A stretch of DNA of 64,000 nucleotides, taken from NCBI RefSeq assembly GCF_029168945.1, contig NC_083602.1, forward strand, positions 8,491,850-8,555,849, given 5' to 3'. This stretch comes from Cannabis sativa (taxonomy: Eukaryota; Streptophyta; Magnoliopsida; Rosales; Cannabaceae). Position numbers and translations under genes: made by a program. How positions within the stretch are numbered: position 1 is the stretch's first letter; each line of letters begins with the position of its first letter. Below the pieces are notes generated by a model. That model saw nothing but the letters and a program-made list of their open reading frames with translations. It was not told where the DNA came from and made no database searches. Of the stretch, positions 22,421 through 34,441 are shown piece after piece.

Positions 22421-24080
22421 ATGAAAATTTTATCTTGGAATTGCCATGGGCTTGGGACCGATGGGCTTTACAATTCCTTAAGGATCTTGTGATCCAAAAG
22501 AGACCCAGTATTGTGTTTCTCTATGAGACTCTTTCTAGTCGTTCGCAAATGGAGAGAGTGCGGGCTATGTTGGGCTTTGAGGGAATGATAGCTCTGGATG
22601 TGGATGGTAGAGGTGGTGGTATTGCTTTGTTATGGAAAGCTGAAGAAGGACTGTCTTTGCTTGGTTTTTCGAATGCCTATATTGATGTGCGAGTTACTAT
22701 TCAAGGGATGAATGAGTGGCGGTTTATTGGGATGTATAGTGAACTGAATAGAAGTCACATTTTTCTACTTGGAATTTCTTGCGTACTCTGGCTGCTAACT
22801 CTACTTTGCCATGGTGTGTGATGGGTGACCTAAATAATGTTCTCTCACATGATGATAAAAAAGGGGGTAATAGATATCCTGAATTTTTAATTAAAGGTTT
22901 TCAGCAAGCTTTGGCAGATAGTGGTCTTCAGGATATGGAGTTATGTGGCTATCCTTTTACCTAGGAGCGTGGAAGGGGTACTACTCATTGGATTAAAGTT
23001 CGATTGGATAGGGGGTTAGCTAATCTTGCTTGGTTGAATATGTTCTCATCTGCTAAACTTCATAATCTTGAAACATCTACTTCAGATCATGCCCCGATTC
23101 TTATGGATTTGGTTCCTACTGCTGGCTACCATTTTACTAAACGGTTTCGATTTGAGAATGCGTGGTTAAGGGATCCTCTTCGCTTTCAAGTTATTAGGTA
23201 CAACTGGGAGCTTTGTGGGAATGATGAGGTTACGAATAAAGTGAGTTTTTAGGGACAACAGTTGCGTGTGTGGGGAAAGGTGTTCACTGGCAACTTCAAA
23301 GATAGAATTAAAAAGTGTCTCAATGAGGTGCAAAGGTGGAAGTTGGGTCGAGATGATGTCTCAGTTGCAAATTATAAACAAGTGAGGAAGAACTTATCTG
23401 AAGCTTATATTCAACGGGAGATATTTTGACGCCAAAGATCGAAGCAATTATGGTTGCAAGAAGGGGACAACAATAGCAAGTTTTTTCATGCCTCAGCTTC
23501 TAATAGAAGACGAAATAATTTTGTTACAAAGCTTAAGGATCAATCTGGTGCTTGGGTGGAGACAGGTTACTAGCAGCGTGCAAAATCGTGTTTCTTCTGA
23601 GCAAAATACTGAGCTGCTGCTGCCAGTTTCAGAGGAAGAAGTTCGCATTGTTGTTTCAAATGCATCCGGACAAATTCCAAGCCTCGATGAAATGACCTCG
23701 GGTTTTTTTTCAGAAGAGTTGGCCGATTGTTAAACGTGACATTATCAAAATGGTAAGACAGTTTTTTCACCATGGCTTATTTCCACCAGATCTGAATAAA
23801 ACTATTCTGGTTTTAATCCCTAGAAAGAAGCATCCTATGGATATGGGGGACTTGAGACCCATTGCTTTATGTAACGTGTTATATTAGATTGTGTCCAAAG
23901 TGGTGGCTAATAGACTTAAGAATGTTATGCCAAGTATTATATCCGACACTCAAAGTGTATTCTTACAAGGTCGTCTAATTTCAAATAATATTATGATTGC
24001 TTATGAGATTATGCATCATTTGAAAAGAAAACGAAGTGGGAGGGATGGCTATATGGTTCTCAAACTTGATGTTAGTAAAG
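22421..24080 (+). pseudogene. LINE G1 ORF2, 5' half: endonuclease and first part of reverse transcriptase
   Basis: Starts MKILSWNCHGLG at 22421, the usual first residues of a plant LINE APE-type endonuclease. An early frameshift and stop follow. Later endonuclease parts are in other frames: IVFLYETLSSRSQME, CVMGDLNNVLS (catalytic GDxN), and ASTSDHAPI (the SDH motif, here TSDH). The reverse transcriptase opens with LVLIPRKKHPMDMGDLRPIALCN near 23813 and reaches MVLKLDVSKA, where copia element F is inserted at its TAAAG duplication. The reading resumes at 28159. Confidence 0.85.
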
Positions 24081-24242
24081 TGTAGGAAATCAAGCTAGCT
24101 GTAAATTAGTTGTAAATTTACATTTAATGTATTTTTCATTCACTCTTGTATTACTAGGTGTTCACATTGTATTATATATACCCTTTGTATATACTAAAAT
24201 AGATCATTAGAAATAAAAAGCTTTTTTCTCTCATTCGCTTCA
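24081..24242 (+). repeat. 5' LTR of element F
   Basis: Begins TGTAGGAAATCAAGCTAG and ends CATTCGCTTCA, immediately followed by the PBS. Confidence 0.95.
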
Positions 24243-24254
24243 TGGTATCAGAGC
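24243..24254 (+). promoter_or_regulatory. Primer-binding site of element F
   Basis: TGGTATCAGAGC directly abuts the LTR; it is complementary to initiator methionine tRNA. Confidence 0.92.
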
Positions 24255-24665
24255 ATTTGAAGCTTCTCAAACACATTATTTTCTCACCCCTTTCTTTCTT
24301 AAAATTAGGGTTCTTAAAATTAGGATTTGGAGGCTTTATCCTAGACGATTAATTAAAAGTAGTTTTCTATTCTCAGCTCTGACCCAGAGTGCTTGTCCCA
24401 CCTCCGATCGGTAAAACCCAAAAGTCTAGCGTCCATCTGGGCTGCGCGTTGGCCCTACGTGCCACCTCCATCCGTCGCGACCCTCTCCACGCGTTGTCGC
24501 GTGTATGTACGTGGCAGTCTCCAGCGACATTTTTTCCGCATCGTTTCTCTCAGGTTTCTTCATCTCAGACTCTTCTCCAACTCCAGCGACATTTTTTCTG
24601 GTGTCCTCTCACTCTATTCGTCTCCACTGGGGTTCTATACTTGTGTTGCCTTGGTGTCTTTCTCC

Positions 24666-27600
24666 ATGGCAGAACAAAACTCATTAAGCGCCATCTCTTT
24701 AGTCTCAAGACAATGCAATACTCATGCACTTCAGGTCATTCAAATCCCTCAAGACCCTTGGATTGTGGATTTTGGTGCTTGTGACCATAATTGAGTAGTG
24801 ATCTTAATTGTGAAGTTAAGTTTGCTGCTATGTTTTGTGTTTTTTAGGATGTGGAATCGTGGAAGATGATTGGCGATATTGAGTTCAATAAGGGCTTGTG
24901 TCTGCTAAAAATCGACAACCCCATGTTTAATCGTGGAAATCGTTGTTGTTTCTCCTAAGGTCAATCTCTTTGTTATGGCATTACTGTCTAGGTCATCCAA
25001 ATTTTGTATATCTTAAACACTTGTTCCCATCCCTATTTGTCAATATAAATCATCAGTCTCTCAAGTGTGATATTTGTTAATTTTCTAAGCACTCTCGCCA
25101 CTCCTTCATTCCAAGACCTTATCAACCCTCTCACCCATTCTCACTCATTCACGGTGATATATGGGGACCATCCAAAATTCAAAATATCAGTGGGGCACAT
25201 TGGTTTTTATTACTAGTTGATGATAACAGCCGCCTAAGTTGGACATTCCTCATGAAAGAACAATCTGAAAAAGTCATATTTTTCAAAATTTCCACAAAAT
25301 GATCAAAACTCAATTCCAAACAAACATCCAAGTGTTAAAAACCGACAATGTTCGTGACTTCTTCAATTCTGTACTTGGATCATATTTTCAATCCAATGGG
25401 ATTGTTCATCAAAGCTCTAGCGTAGACACACCACAACAAAATGGTGTGGCTGAACGCAAAAATTGTCATTTACTAGAGGTAGCCCGATCTTTACTTTTTT
25501 CATCCCATATTCCAAAAAGATTTTGGGGAGAAGCAGTTCTCATAGCTACCTATCTCATAAATAGAATGCCATCACGCGTATTAAAATTCAAAACTCCCCT
25601 GCAAATCTTTCTAGAAGCATATCCACACTCACATCTTGTGTCTCAAATTCCCTTACGTGTCTTTGGTTGTGTTGCATTTATCCATGTTCCCTCCTCACAT
25701 CGTAGCAAACTTGATGCTCGAGCCACGAAATGTATCCTTCTTGGCTATTCATCTAATAAAAAAGGATACAAATGCTACTGTCCTGTTTCACAAAAAGTGT
25801 TCAACTCCATGGATGTCACTTTCTTTGAGGAACAGTCTTATTATCCCAAATTTGCAGTTCAGGGGGAGAATCATAATCAAGAAATACAAAATTGGGGAAA
25901 TTGGGACTTTGTTTCACTCATTGATCCTCATTCTTCTTTTGACAACACCAATCCTCATTCTTCTTCTGACAACACAATTGCTTCAAGCACTCATCATCAC
26001 TCTGTTACTCATACTCCAAACTATTCAGTCAAATCACATGAGCCAAGAAATGCTCATCCAATTCCTTCCTTAAGTCTTGTTCCCATCAACGAGGACCGAC
26101 TCAACCATTCAGCCAATTCACATGAGCCAAAAACTCATGTCCACATCCAAAACAAAGAAATTTGGGTTTACCCAAGGAAAAAGAAAAATCTAGCCAACAT
26201 TGAACAAGCTACCACGAAAACTCAGCAATGTCATGAATATAATCCGATTCCATTCATTCTTGAACAAACACAGGAAGATGCTCGAGTTGAACCTGTTGTG
26301 GAAGAAGATGTGTCTGATGATCTAAGCATTCCCATTGCTCTCAAGAAAGGTGTTCACTCTTGCACTCAACATCCCATTCACAACTATTTGAGCTACTCAA
26401 GCTTATCTCTTACCTATAGAGCTTCTATCACCACTCTAGATCAAGTTGAGATTCCAAATTCGGTTCAGGAAGCTCTACAGGATCCCAATTGGAATGTTGC
26501 CACAATGGAGGATATAAAATCACTTGAAAATAATAAAACATGGATCATCACAGATCTGCCAAATGGCAAACACACAGTTGGTTGTAAATGGATATTCTTG
26601 GTCAAGTATAAGGCTGATGGGAGCATTGAAAGATTCAAAGCCCGATTAGTGGCTAAAGGATTCACCCAATCGTATGGCATTAATTACCAAGAGACATTTG
26701 CTCCTATTGCTAAGTTGAACAACATTCGAGTTCTCTTATCTATTGTTATCAACAATGAATGGCCTTTACTCCAGCTTGACGTAAAGAATGCATTTCTGAA
26801 CGGCGACCTTGTGGAAAAAGTATACATGGAGATTCCTCCAGGATTTGAGGATCGATTCTCAAAAGGAAAAGTGTGCAAACTAAATAAATCTCTCTACAGC
26901 CTCAAGCAATCCCCTCGAGCCTAGTTTGACAGGTTTACAAAAGTGTTAAAAGGAGATGGTTACACCCAGTGCCAATCAGATCATACTTTGTTTATAAAAC
27001 ACCCAATTGGTGGAATTTTAAAAACATTGATTGTTTATGTCGATGATATTGTGATTACAGGTAATTTCGTGGAAGAAATTTCTCATCTCAAGCAGCTTCT
27101 CTCCAGTGAATTTGAGATTAAAGATCTAGGCCATTTAAGATATTTCCTAGGGATGGAAGTTGCAAGATCCAGCCAAGGTATCTCAGTCACTCAGCAAAAA
27201 TATGTCATTGATCTCTTACAATAAATAGGGATGATCGGATGTAAGCCAAGTGAAACTCCGATGGACCCTAATACCAAACTTGAAGTACAGACAGAAGGAA
27301 CAAAAGTTGATCAAGGAAGGTATCAACGTCTTGTGGGAAAGCTAATATACCTAACTCACACTCGGTCTGACCTAAGCTTCGTTGTGAGTGTTGTTAGCCA
27401 ATTTCTCAATAATCCCTTTGAGGAACACAAGGATGCCATCTACCGTATTCTTAGGTACCTCAAGGGAACACCAGGGAAAGGGTTAATGTTCAGGAAAATA
27501 CTCAACAAAGATCTTAAAATATACACATATACAGATTGGGTTGGTTCTCTCACTGATTGAAGATCCACTTCTGGGTACTGCTCCTACGTTTTGGGAAATC

Positions 27601-27989
27601 TCGTATCTTGGCAAAGCAAGAAGCAACAAGTGGTAGCTCGCAGTAGTGCAAAAGCAGAATTTCGTGACTTAGCACATGGAATTTGTGAAGGAATGTGGCT
27701 GAAACGTCTTCTTGATGAACTCAGAATCAAACTTGAAGGCCCAATAGATGTTCTCTGTGACAATCAATCAGCCATAGCAATAGCAAAGAATCCAATTCAT
27801 AATGATAGGACCAAACATGTTGAAATTGATTGTCACTTCATCAGTGAAAAGATTGAAAACAAGATCATCACTTTGAAGCATATTCCCTCGAGACAACAAG
27901 CTGCTGATATCGTAACCAAAGCTCTCCATCTTCCTAATTTTAGGGAACTAAGTTCAAAATTAGGAATGTTTAGTATATATCTAGCTTGA
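24666..27989 (+). pseudogene. Copia gag-pol remnant (element F)
   Basis: ATG 24666 begins a short Gag remnant (MAEQNSLSAISLVSRQ) that runs within about 25 codons into the protease, PWIVDFGACDH, so gag is deleted. The protease has Phe where DSGA is expected. Integrase follows: RLGHPNF, HGDIWGPS, TDN and GVAERKN supply the D, D and E residues across a frame break. Reverse transcriptase runs from WKWIF/RFKARLVAKGFTQ to YVDDIVITG (27036 onward, intact). RNase H has ARSSAKAEF and LCDNQSAIAIAKN, ending at 27989. Stops include TAG 26922-26924 where the family has Trp, and TGA at 27558. Confidence 0.9.
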
Positions 27990-27996
27990 GGGGGAG
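27985..27996 (+). promoter_or_regulatory. Polypurine tract of element F
   Basis: TTGAGGGGGAG directly before the 3' LTR. Confidence 0.85.
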
Positions 27997-28158
27997 TGTA
28001 GGAAATCAAGCTAGATGTAAATTAGTTATAAATTTACATTTAATGTATTTTTCATTTACTCTAGTATTACTAAGTGTTCACATTGTATTATATATACCCT
28101 TTGTATATACTAAAATAGATCATCAAAAATAAAAAAGCTTTTTCTCTCATGTGCCTCA
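27997..28158 (+). repeat. 3' LTR of element F
   Basis: TGTAGGAAATCAAGCTAG to CATGTGCCTCA, 162 bp, the same length as the 5' LTR; followed by TSD TAAAG. Confidence 0.95.
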
Positions 28159-30434
28159 TAAAGCCTGTGATAAACTTGAGTGGGGTTATCTGCGTGCTAT
28201 GATGGAATGGATGGGCTTTGATCGGCGATGGACAAACTTGGTTATGCAATGTGTTTGTTCGGTCTCGTATACTATCTTGCATGGTGGGAAGGAGTTGGGA
28301 CCTATTGTTGCTCAACGGGGTTTGCGTTAAGGTGATTCGTTATCGCCTTACCTCTTTATTTTATGTGTTGAAGGTTTCTCTAGTTTGCTGCGAAGTTATG
28401 AGCAAAGTGGTTTGCTCACGGGTTGTAAGATTGCTCGAGGTGCGCCGGTCATTTCTTATATGGTTTTTGCGGATGATAATTATATTTATTGTAAAGCTAC
28501 TGAGGAAGAAGCGCACAATGTTAAGGAGCTTTTGCACACTTATGAGGTGGCTTCGGGTCAAAGAATTAATTTTGCTAAGTCCTCTGAGTTCTTCAGCAAC
28601 AATACAAATTGTGATCTTCGGGATGCTAGTTGTGCTTCGTTGGAAATCTATGAAGCTGATGAAAATGGGTAGTATCTGGGCCTTCCATGTTCGGTTGGGA
28701 GGAACAAGAATGCTATCCTTGGATTTCTTAAGGACAAGCTTCGTAGGATTCAAGGTTGGGAGGGTCATATATTGTCTCGTGCAGGGAAGGAGGTCTTGTT
28801 GAAATCTGTAGTTCAGGCCTTGCTAAATTATGCCATGAATGTTTTTCTTTTTCCTTTGGAAACTTGTAAGGAGTTTGAAAGACTTATGACTAAGTTTTGG
28901 TGGCATTCAGATTCTAGTAGTGGGAAGGCTATAAACTGGATGAGGTGGGATAGGTTGTGTCGTCATAAGAATGCAGGGGGATTGGGTTTTTGATGTTTGA
29001 GAGGCTTTAATTTGGCTCTTCTAGGGAAGCAATTCTGGCGACATTTGGTGAATGAAAGTTCGTTGGTTAGTAGGATTTACAAGGCAAAGTACTATGCACA
29101 TGGTAGTTTATTCTCAACTGAGTTAGGAGATAAGCTAAGCTTTATTTGGCGAAGCATCATGGAAGCCAAAAGCCTGATATACTCAAGAGCTCGAATAACT
29201 ATTTCTAATGGGGTGAATGTCTCATTACTTGATGACCCTTGGCTCCCTCATAACACTAATGGCTTTGTTGAAACAAGGCATCCTACCCTTGTTAATAAAA
29301 TGGTTAGTTGTCTTCTTCAAATGGATTCTCGAGCCTGGGATGAAGATGGGTAAGAGATCTCTTTGTGGCTCATTACTAAGATCTGATATTTAGCATTCAG
29401 CTTAGCGAATCGACTGTCACAGATGGATGGAGTTGGAACTTTGAGACTTGTGGCCAGTATTCAGTCAAAAGTGCCTATAAGTTCTTGCAGGAAACAAATG
29501 GAGCTTGGAGTGTGGACAACAATACGGGCTTTTAGAAGACTTTATGGTCATTAAATGTTCCTCCAAAGGTCAGTAATTTATTATGGAGAGCTGCATCTAG
29601 TGTCCTTCCGACATGTTTTTAGCTTTAAAAACGCCATGTCCTTGTTAATACTGCATGTCCTTTGTGCAATGTTGTTGCAGAAACTATGCATCACGCCTTG
29701 GTGGAATGTGAGTTTGCTACAGCTGCCTGGAATCGCAGCTTGCTGGATGTTGGGGGTGGGCCTGCAACATTTGGCAGCTGGCTCCTGCAGTTATTCGGCA
29801 GGGGACGTGCTAGCGAGATGGAGGAACCGGCTGTGGTCAGTTGGGCTAGTTGCATCAGCAAAAAACATGCTTGATATGTATAAATGTGCTTAGGGTAGAA
29901 AGGGTCTTTCTTTGTCTCCATTGAATGAAGGGGGACGACATTCTGAGCATTGGAATGCACCTGTTATAGAAGATCAAAGTTAATGTTGATGGGACTTTGT
30001 TTGATCAGCAGGGTCGGTTTGGTGTGGGCTGCGTAGCTCTGGATCATCATGGTAATATGCTAGAAGCTTTCACTACGAGGAAGATTGGCTATGTTCAACC
30101 TGAAATTGCGAAAATAATAGGCATCGAAGAATCTATAAGTTGGATTGCATATCATCCATGGGACCACGTTATTTTGGAAACGGATAGCTTGGTTTGTGTC
30201 CAAGCTATCCAAAGTAATTTTTCTATGGTTTCTCAATTTGGTTTACTTGTTCAAGATGTGCGTAATTTGTTTTTAGTTTTCCCATGTATCGAGTTGTGTT
30301 TTGTTAAACAATCTGCAAACAAGTTGACTCATTGCTTGGCAAGAAACTCTTGTTTCTCTACACGTTGTGTGCTTCAGTTGGAGGATTGTTCCGCTGAAAT
30401 ACGTTCTACTATTTTGAACAAAATGCTTAATTAA
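28159..30434 (+). pseudogene. LINE G1 ORF2, 3' half: reverse transcriptase, zf-RVT and RNase H
   Basis: Continues from 24080 with CDKLEWGYLRAMMEWMGF. Then RGLR-stop-GDSLSPYLF (Gln to stop), the intact catalytic FADD at 28466-28477, and WEGHILSRAGKEVLLKSV. A C-terminal thumb and GGLGF motif lead to a zf-RVT zinc region near 29650-29750. A type I RNase H at about 29967-30330 has KVNVDGTLFDQQG, EIAKIIGIEESI and ILETDSLVCV, which supply the acidic residues. Several frameshifts and TAG stops disrupt it. Confidence 0.87.
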
Positions 30435-30470
30435 TATATTTTTTTTATTTTATTCAAATAAAAAAGAAAA

Positions 30471-30877
30471 GAAAATTAATTTTTTTTTTAAATAATAAGT
30501 AGATTTTACGTAATACTAAAATATTGATACTTGCGTTTTAACAAATACGCCAATCCCAAAAGTTAATAGATATTTATTTATTAAATAATGAAAGAATGTG
30601 TATCCCATCATCTTATCTCATGTCATTACATAGATATCCAATAATATATACAACTGCTTAATATTCTACAATGGTGAAGGCGGCTGAAAGCTTTAATTTT
30701 GCTGTATAGATTATATAATAAAAGTACACATAAATTAAATATAGCATTTTAATGATGATGGTAGGATTATTATAAATACTTAATAAACTTATATATTATT
30801 TCTTGCAAGATTAATTCATCAAATTAATCTAGAACAAAGTATGTCCTATATAATTGGGAATTAAGACCATATGCAGT
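30471..30877. other. AT-rich spacer between LINE G1 and LINE G2
   Basis: No coding, repeat or RNA gene signal seen. Confidence 0.5.
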
Positions 30878-31622
30878 TTTTTTTTTTTTTTTTAATGTAA
30901 CTGCATTAAGATAAACGATGGGTTCAAGTTACTAATCGAGAGACACTACGAAGAGTTGGAACCATAACCATTCCAAACTATCTCCCGTTCAATTCCTAGT
31001 ACCATCCTAACAAGATTGGGGGCGAAACATTCATATCCCTAGGCATTAAGGTTAGAGATACACCAAAAAATAATGACAAGAAGGCTTCTATTGTTTTTAA
31101 TTACATCCGACAAGAAAGATTTATTCACTACTACAAAAAGTATATTTTCCGTAAGTTTTTAGTTGACATTAAATGTTTTGTTGTTGGTTCCCCCAATCGA
31201 CGTGTATACTGTAGATGCAAAAAATGCCTATATTTGTATTGGTTACCAATCGACGTTTCAAATTATTTCTGTCGGTTTTCAACACTCGCAAATAATTATA
31301 AAAAATAATTTTACACTTATCTCGTCTCTTTATAACAGACACACTAAATAGACACACAAAAAAATTCAGATTTGAGCCCATACGAATTAAATTTATGTGC
31401 ACAATCAAAAAAAAAAATACAAATCAAAACCTAGACCTCAAATATTATACAATATAAATACTAATATTACACAATATATATTACTTGAAAATTATTAGAT
31501 ATATATTGTGTAATGAACATATCAAATGTTTGTAGAGAAGCTGCCACCAACTATCGTCGCTCAGACTGCGAGCCACCAACCACCTACAAAAATTGAGAGG
31601 CGGTGAGAGAGTGCTAGCAACG

Positions 31623-31629
<7 letters not shown>

Positions 31630-31677
<48 letters not shown>
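31630..31677. repeat. (GA)n microsatellite in element H
   Basis: About 24 dinucleotide units. Confidence 0.92.
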
Positions 31678-31681
<4 letters not shown>

Positions 31682-31824
31682 GAATCAGTGAGAAACCATA
31701 CCTAAGCTGGTGTGAGCGACGATGGTCGTGGTCGTCTCAGGGTAGAGGTCGTGATTTGCTACCAACTTACCGATAAATATCGTGGTCGAGGCAGCTGTGA
31801 TGAAGGTATGTGCGCAAGAGAGAA

Positions 31825-31826
<2 letters not shown>

Positions 31827-31892
<66 letters not shown>
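31827..31892. repeat. Compound (GT)n(GA)n microsatellite in element H
   Basis: About 10 GT units followed directly by about 22 GA units. The arginine/glutamate-alternating ORF across it is an artefact. Confidence 0.92.
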
Positions 31893-31898
<6 letters not shown>

Positions 31899-32195
31899 GG
31901 AATGAAGGGGGGACACTATGTGAGAGTTAGGGTTATTAGGGTTTTAAGTGTATTGGGCTGAAGCCCATAATTGGTTTTATTTTTTTTTCATAAATGCATT
32001 TTTTGCGTCGGTTGAGCACTGACGCAAGTTAGGGTCAGCACACAACCGACGCAAATTAGTGCAAAATCTGACACAAACTCATCGTCTGTTCTCAATCGAC
32101 GCAAATTTTGCCCATTAATTTTTTGTGTCAATTTGTAATTTTAATGACGTCAAAACCGACAGAAAAAACTTATTTTTGTAGTATTGATTCCTACA

Positions 32196-33110
32196 TTAAT
32201 TGTTAACTTTATCAAGTAAGACTTTACAATCAGATTCAACACTAAAAATTGATAGTTTAACTACATCACACCATGTTAAAGCTTCATGAAAAGTGAGAGC
32301 TTCAACAAGAAGAGGGAATAATACACTCTGCCTTGAGGAGTAACACCCAACTACTAATCTTCCATCTGAGTTGCTAACCAGTGTCCCAAATCTAATTCTC
32401 TTAGATATATGATCAACAAAGGCATCCACATTCAATTTGAAAGTTCCTAACTTGGGTAAAATAGTTGCATCAATGACAACCTCATTTGTTGAGCTTCTGG
32501 TATGAACATCTTCACCATCATGTGTTAGAACAGTGGAAGACTTTGAAAGAGCATTGAAATAATCATGAAAATAAGAAGAGACCCAACATTCTACAACATG
32601 ACAGTTAAGCTTGTCAGAATTATTAATCAAGATAAAATTTCTCCTCTTCCATATCATCCAAATAATTCCAAAAAACAAACGAAGATCTTTCTTATCATAT
32701 TTATCAAACCCTTGTAATAACAAGAAATCGTTAATGTCAAGATACTTATTTGCATTATAAAAATGGTAAAACTTGTGCATTTTCAAACCCTTTTAGCTTC
32801 AGAACACTCAATGAGTGCATGAGGAACTGTCTCAATTCCTTTACAGCACACCGATCACATAGGATCAGACAATACTTTCTTATTAAAGAGATTTAAAGCA
32901 ACAAGATTGATATGAAAATAGACTTTCCAAATGAAATGCGTGATTTTGGGAGGCATTCAAAGGGACCAAACGACTTTCCACCAAGATTTAATATAAGCAG
33001 GATAAGAGGAAAAAGAAACGAAAGAAGAAGATTTTGTTAAATGATAGGCCAAGTTAACAGTAGATGATCCATAAGAGTAATATCCTCGAATGAGACAATC
33101 TTGAACCAAA
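32196..33110 (-). pseudogene. LINE G2 ORF2 end: zf-RVT and RNase H
   Basis: Near 32850-33000 the minus strand reads MPPKITHFIWKVYFHINLVA and a Cys-rich SVCCKGIETVPHALIECSEA, a zf-RVT zinc-binding region interrupted by stops. A 196-residue open frame (32786-32196) then gives IIWMIWKRRNFI and an RNase H domain: FKLNVDAFVDHI, VEALTFHEALTW and FSVESDCKVLLD, matching the D, E, D arrangement. It ends at a stop just before the CACTA insertion. Nonfunctional. Confidence 0.82.
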
Positions 33111-34441
33111 ATATCAAAAGTGTAACGACCACATACTTAAAATATTGATTAGTAGGGTAATTAGCATTAATTACTTTTATTTTATGATTATATATATGAA
33201 TATATGTGTTGTGGGGCTTATTTTTAGAAAAATAGGCATTAGAGTTATAATTTCTCAATTTTGGAGATTTTAATAAACTCTAGGTGTATTTTATGTCATA
33301 TGTGAAATTTGTCTTTTTTATTATTTTTATTTGGTAACGATAGAAAATGCGACGGATGGTTGTTAGAGTCACATTTGTTAGTTTAGAACCTTTTATCTAG
33401 TGGGGTTTATATATGTCGATATTTGGAATATTGGGTTCACGCGGAGTATGTTATTTGACCATTTTATCCCTTAGCCGCAAGGTTACTTAAGCATTAAGTA
33501 AAAAGGGCATTATTGGAATTTTTTGGATTTTTGCCTATGTTAGTTCAATTATTTTGGTAGAATTTAGTAGATTGATATACTTTAAGTTGATTATTTGAAT
33601 TAGAATTAAATTAATAAAAACCTATCTTTATCCTCCACTAAGCTAGAAAACAAAAGACAAAAATAACAACTCACCTCTTCATCCTCTCTCTTTCTTTCCT
33701 TTGGCAGAAGTAAACCAGGGGAGAGTCAAGGGTTTTGCTCATCAAATCTCAGTTGTTTAGCAAGTTTCTAAGGGAAGTTGGAAGGTAGAAATCAAAGGTG
33801 GTAAGCTTTATCACTCATTTTACTTGAGTTTTGGAAGTTTTGGTTAGGATTGAACATCAATATATGGGGATTAGGTTCTGCTCAAATTAATTGAGCTTGG
33901 CATTAGTTTTTTGGGTAGGTATTGAGTTGTTTGTAGCTTATTTGAGTTGGACTCGGTGGTTAGTTTAGTTATTCAATAAGTTTGTGTTTAAGAATTCAAA
34001 CCTGACTCAACAATGGCATTTTATGTTCCTGTGTACTTGAGCTGCTATTATTTCTTGGAATATGCTTATGGATGTTGAATTAGGTATTCTAGAAGGTTAG
34101 GCTAAGTTTTGGGATGTTTTAAGCAAATTTCAAAGCTCTTGGGTTTTTTCTGCAAAAAACAGTTAATCGTTTTCCCAGGCAGAACCCTAGTAAAAGGTTT
34201 ACCGTTTTTGAAATCCAGTTTACCAGCGTTAGTAGTTTTAGGAGCCTTAGTATTTGTGTTTCAAAAAAAATATTAAGGTTATTGCCATGCTATCTATCAA
34301 TTAGAAAACTTCTACTTTTGAGTTTAGGTCCTCGAGAAGGTTTTAGCAAATTTTTTACCTATTTACGTGATTGTGACATAGAGCCTTCATTGAGCGTGTG
34401 AATTTCCATTCAAGACAATCAACACACATGAATGTGGAAAC

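Larger units (their letters stand above)
24081..28158 (+). mobile_element. Element F: short-LTR Ty1/copia retrotransposon
   Basis: 4078 bp with two 162-bp LTRs (24081-24242 and 27997-28158) and a perfect TSD, TAAAG (24076-24080, 28159-28163). The LTRs differ at about ten sites plus small indels, so the insertion is old. Very short LTRs and the domain order fit the Ale/Retrofit-like branch. Almost all of gag is missing and pol has several stops. It sits inside the reverse transcriptase of LINE G1, between the Ala and Cys/Tyr codons of LDVSKAYD. Confidence 0.95.
20720..30470 (+). mobile_element. LINE G1 (non-LTR retrotransposon), split by copia element F
   Basis: A plant L1-type LINE with ORF1 (DUF4283 plus knuckle), ORF2 endonuclease, reverse transcriptase, zf-RVT and a C-terminal RNase H. 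It ends near 30470 in A-rich sequence after a polyadenylation-like CAAATAAAA. About 5.7 kb without F. Many stops and frameshifts show it is dead. The 5' boundary is approximate; 20720-21260 is noncoding and probably leader. Confidence 0.8.
31126..32186. mobile_element. Element H: non-autonomous CACTA transposon
   Basis: 1061 bp. The left end CACTACTACAAAAA pairs with the right end TTTTTGTAGTATTG as an imperfect terminal inverted repeat, flanked by the 3-bp duplication ATT (31123-31125, 32187-32189) expected for CACTA elements. Subterminal repeats of the type ACCGACGCAAA / GTCGG occur near both ends (31196-31275 and 32000-32160). It has no coding sequence and would need a transposase in trans. 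It contains GA- and GT-rich microsatellites. Confidence 0.82.
30878..33116 (-). mobile_element. LINE G2, 3' half, split by CACTA element H
   Basis: Minus-strand LINE. Its poly(A) tail appears as a run of T at 30878-30894 on the plus strand. The 3' UTR and coding end lie at 30895-31125 and 32187-33116. The readable zf-RVT and RNase H domains are described separately. The 5' part is missing at 33116, where a gypsy-type LTR begins, by truncation or by that LTR's insertion. Confidence 0.7.

Noticed and set aside
31712..31930. Open frame with alternating Arg-Glu residues
   Set aside because: It is a translation of the GT/GA microsatellite in CACTA element H.
33117..33300. Complete solo gypsy LTR with TSD
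   Set aside because: The start TGTAACGACC is plausible, but no matching end and 5-bp duplication (AAAAG) could be found on the right side, so only a low-confidence LTR is reported.
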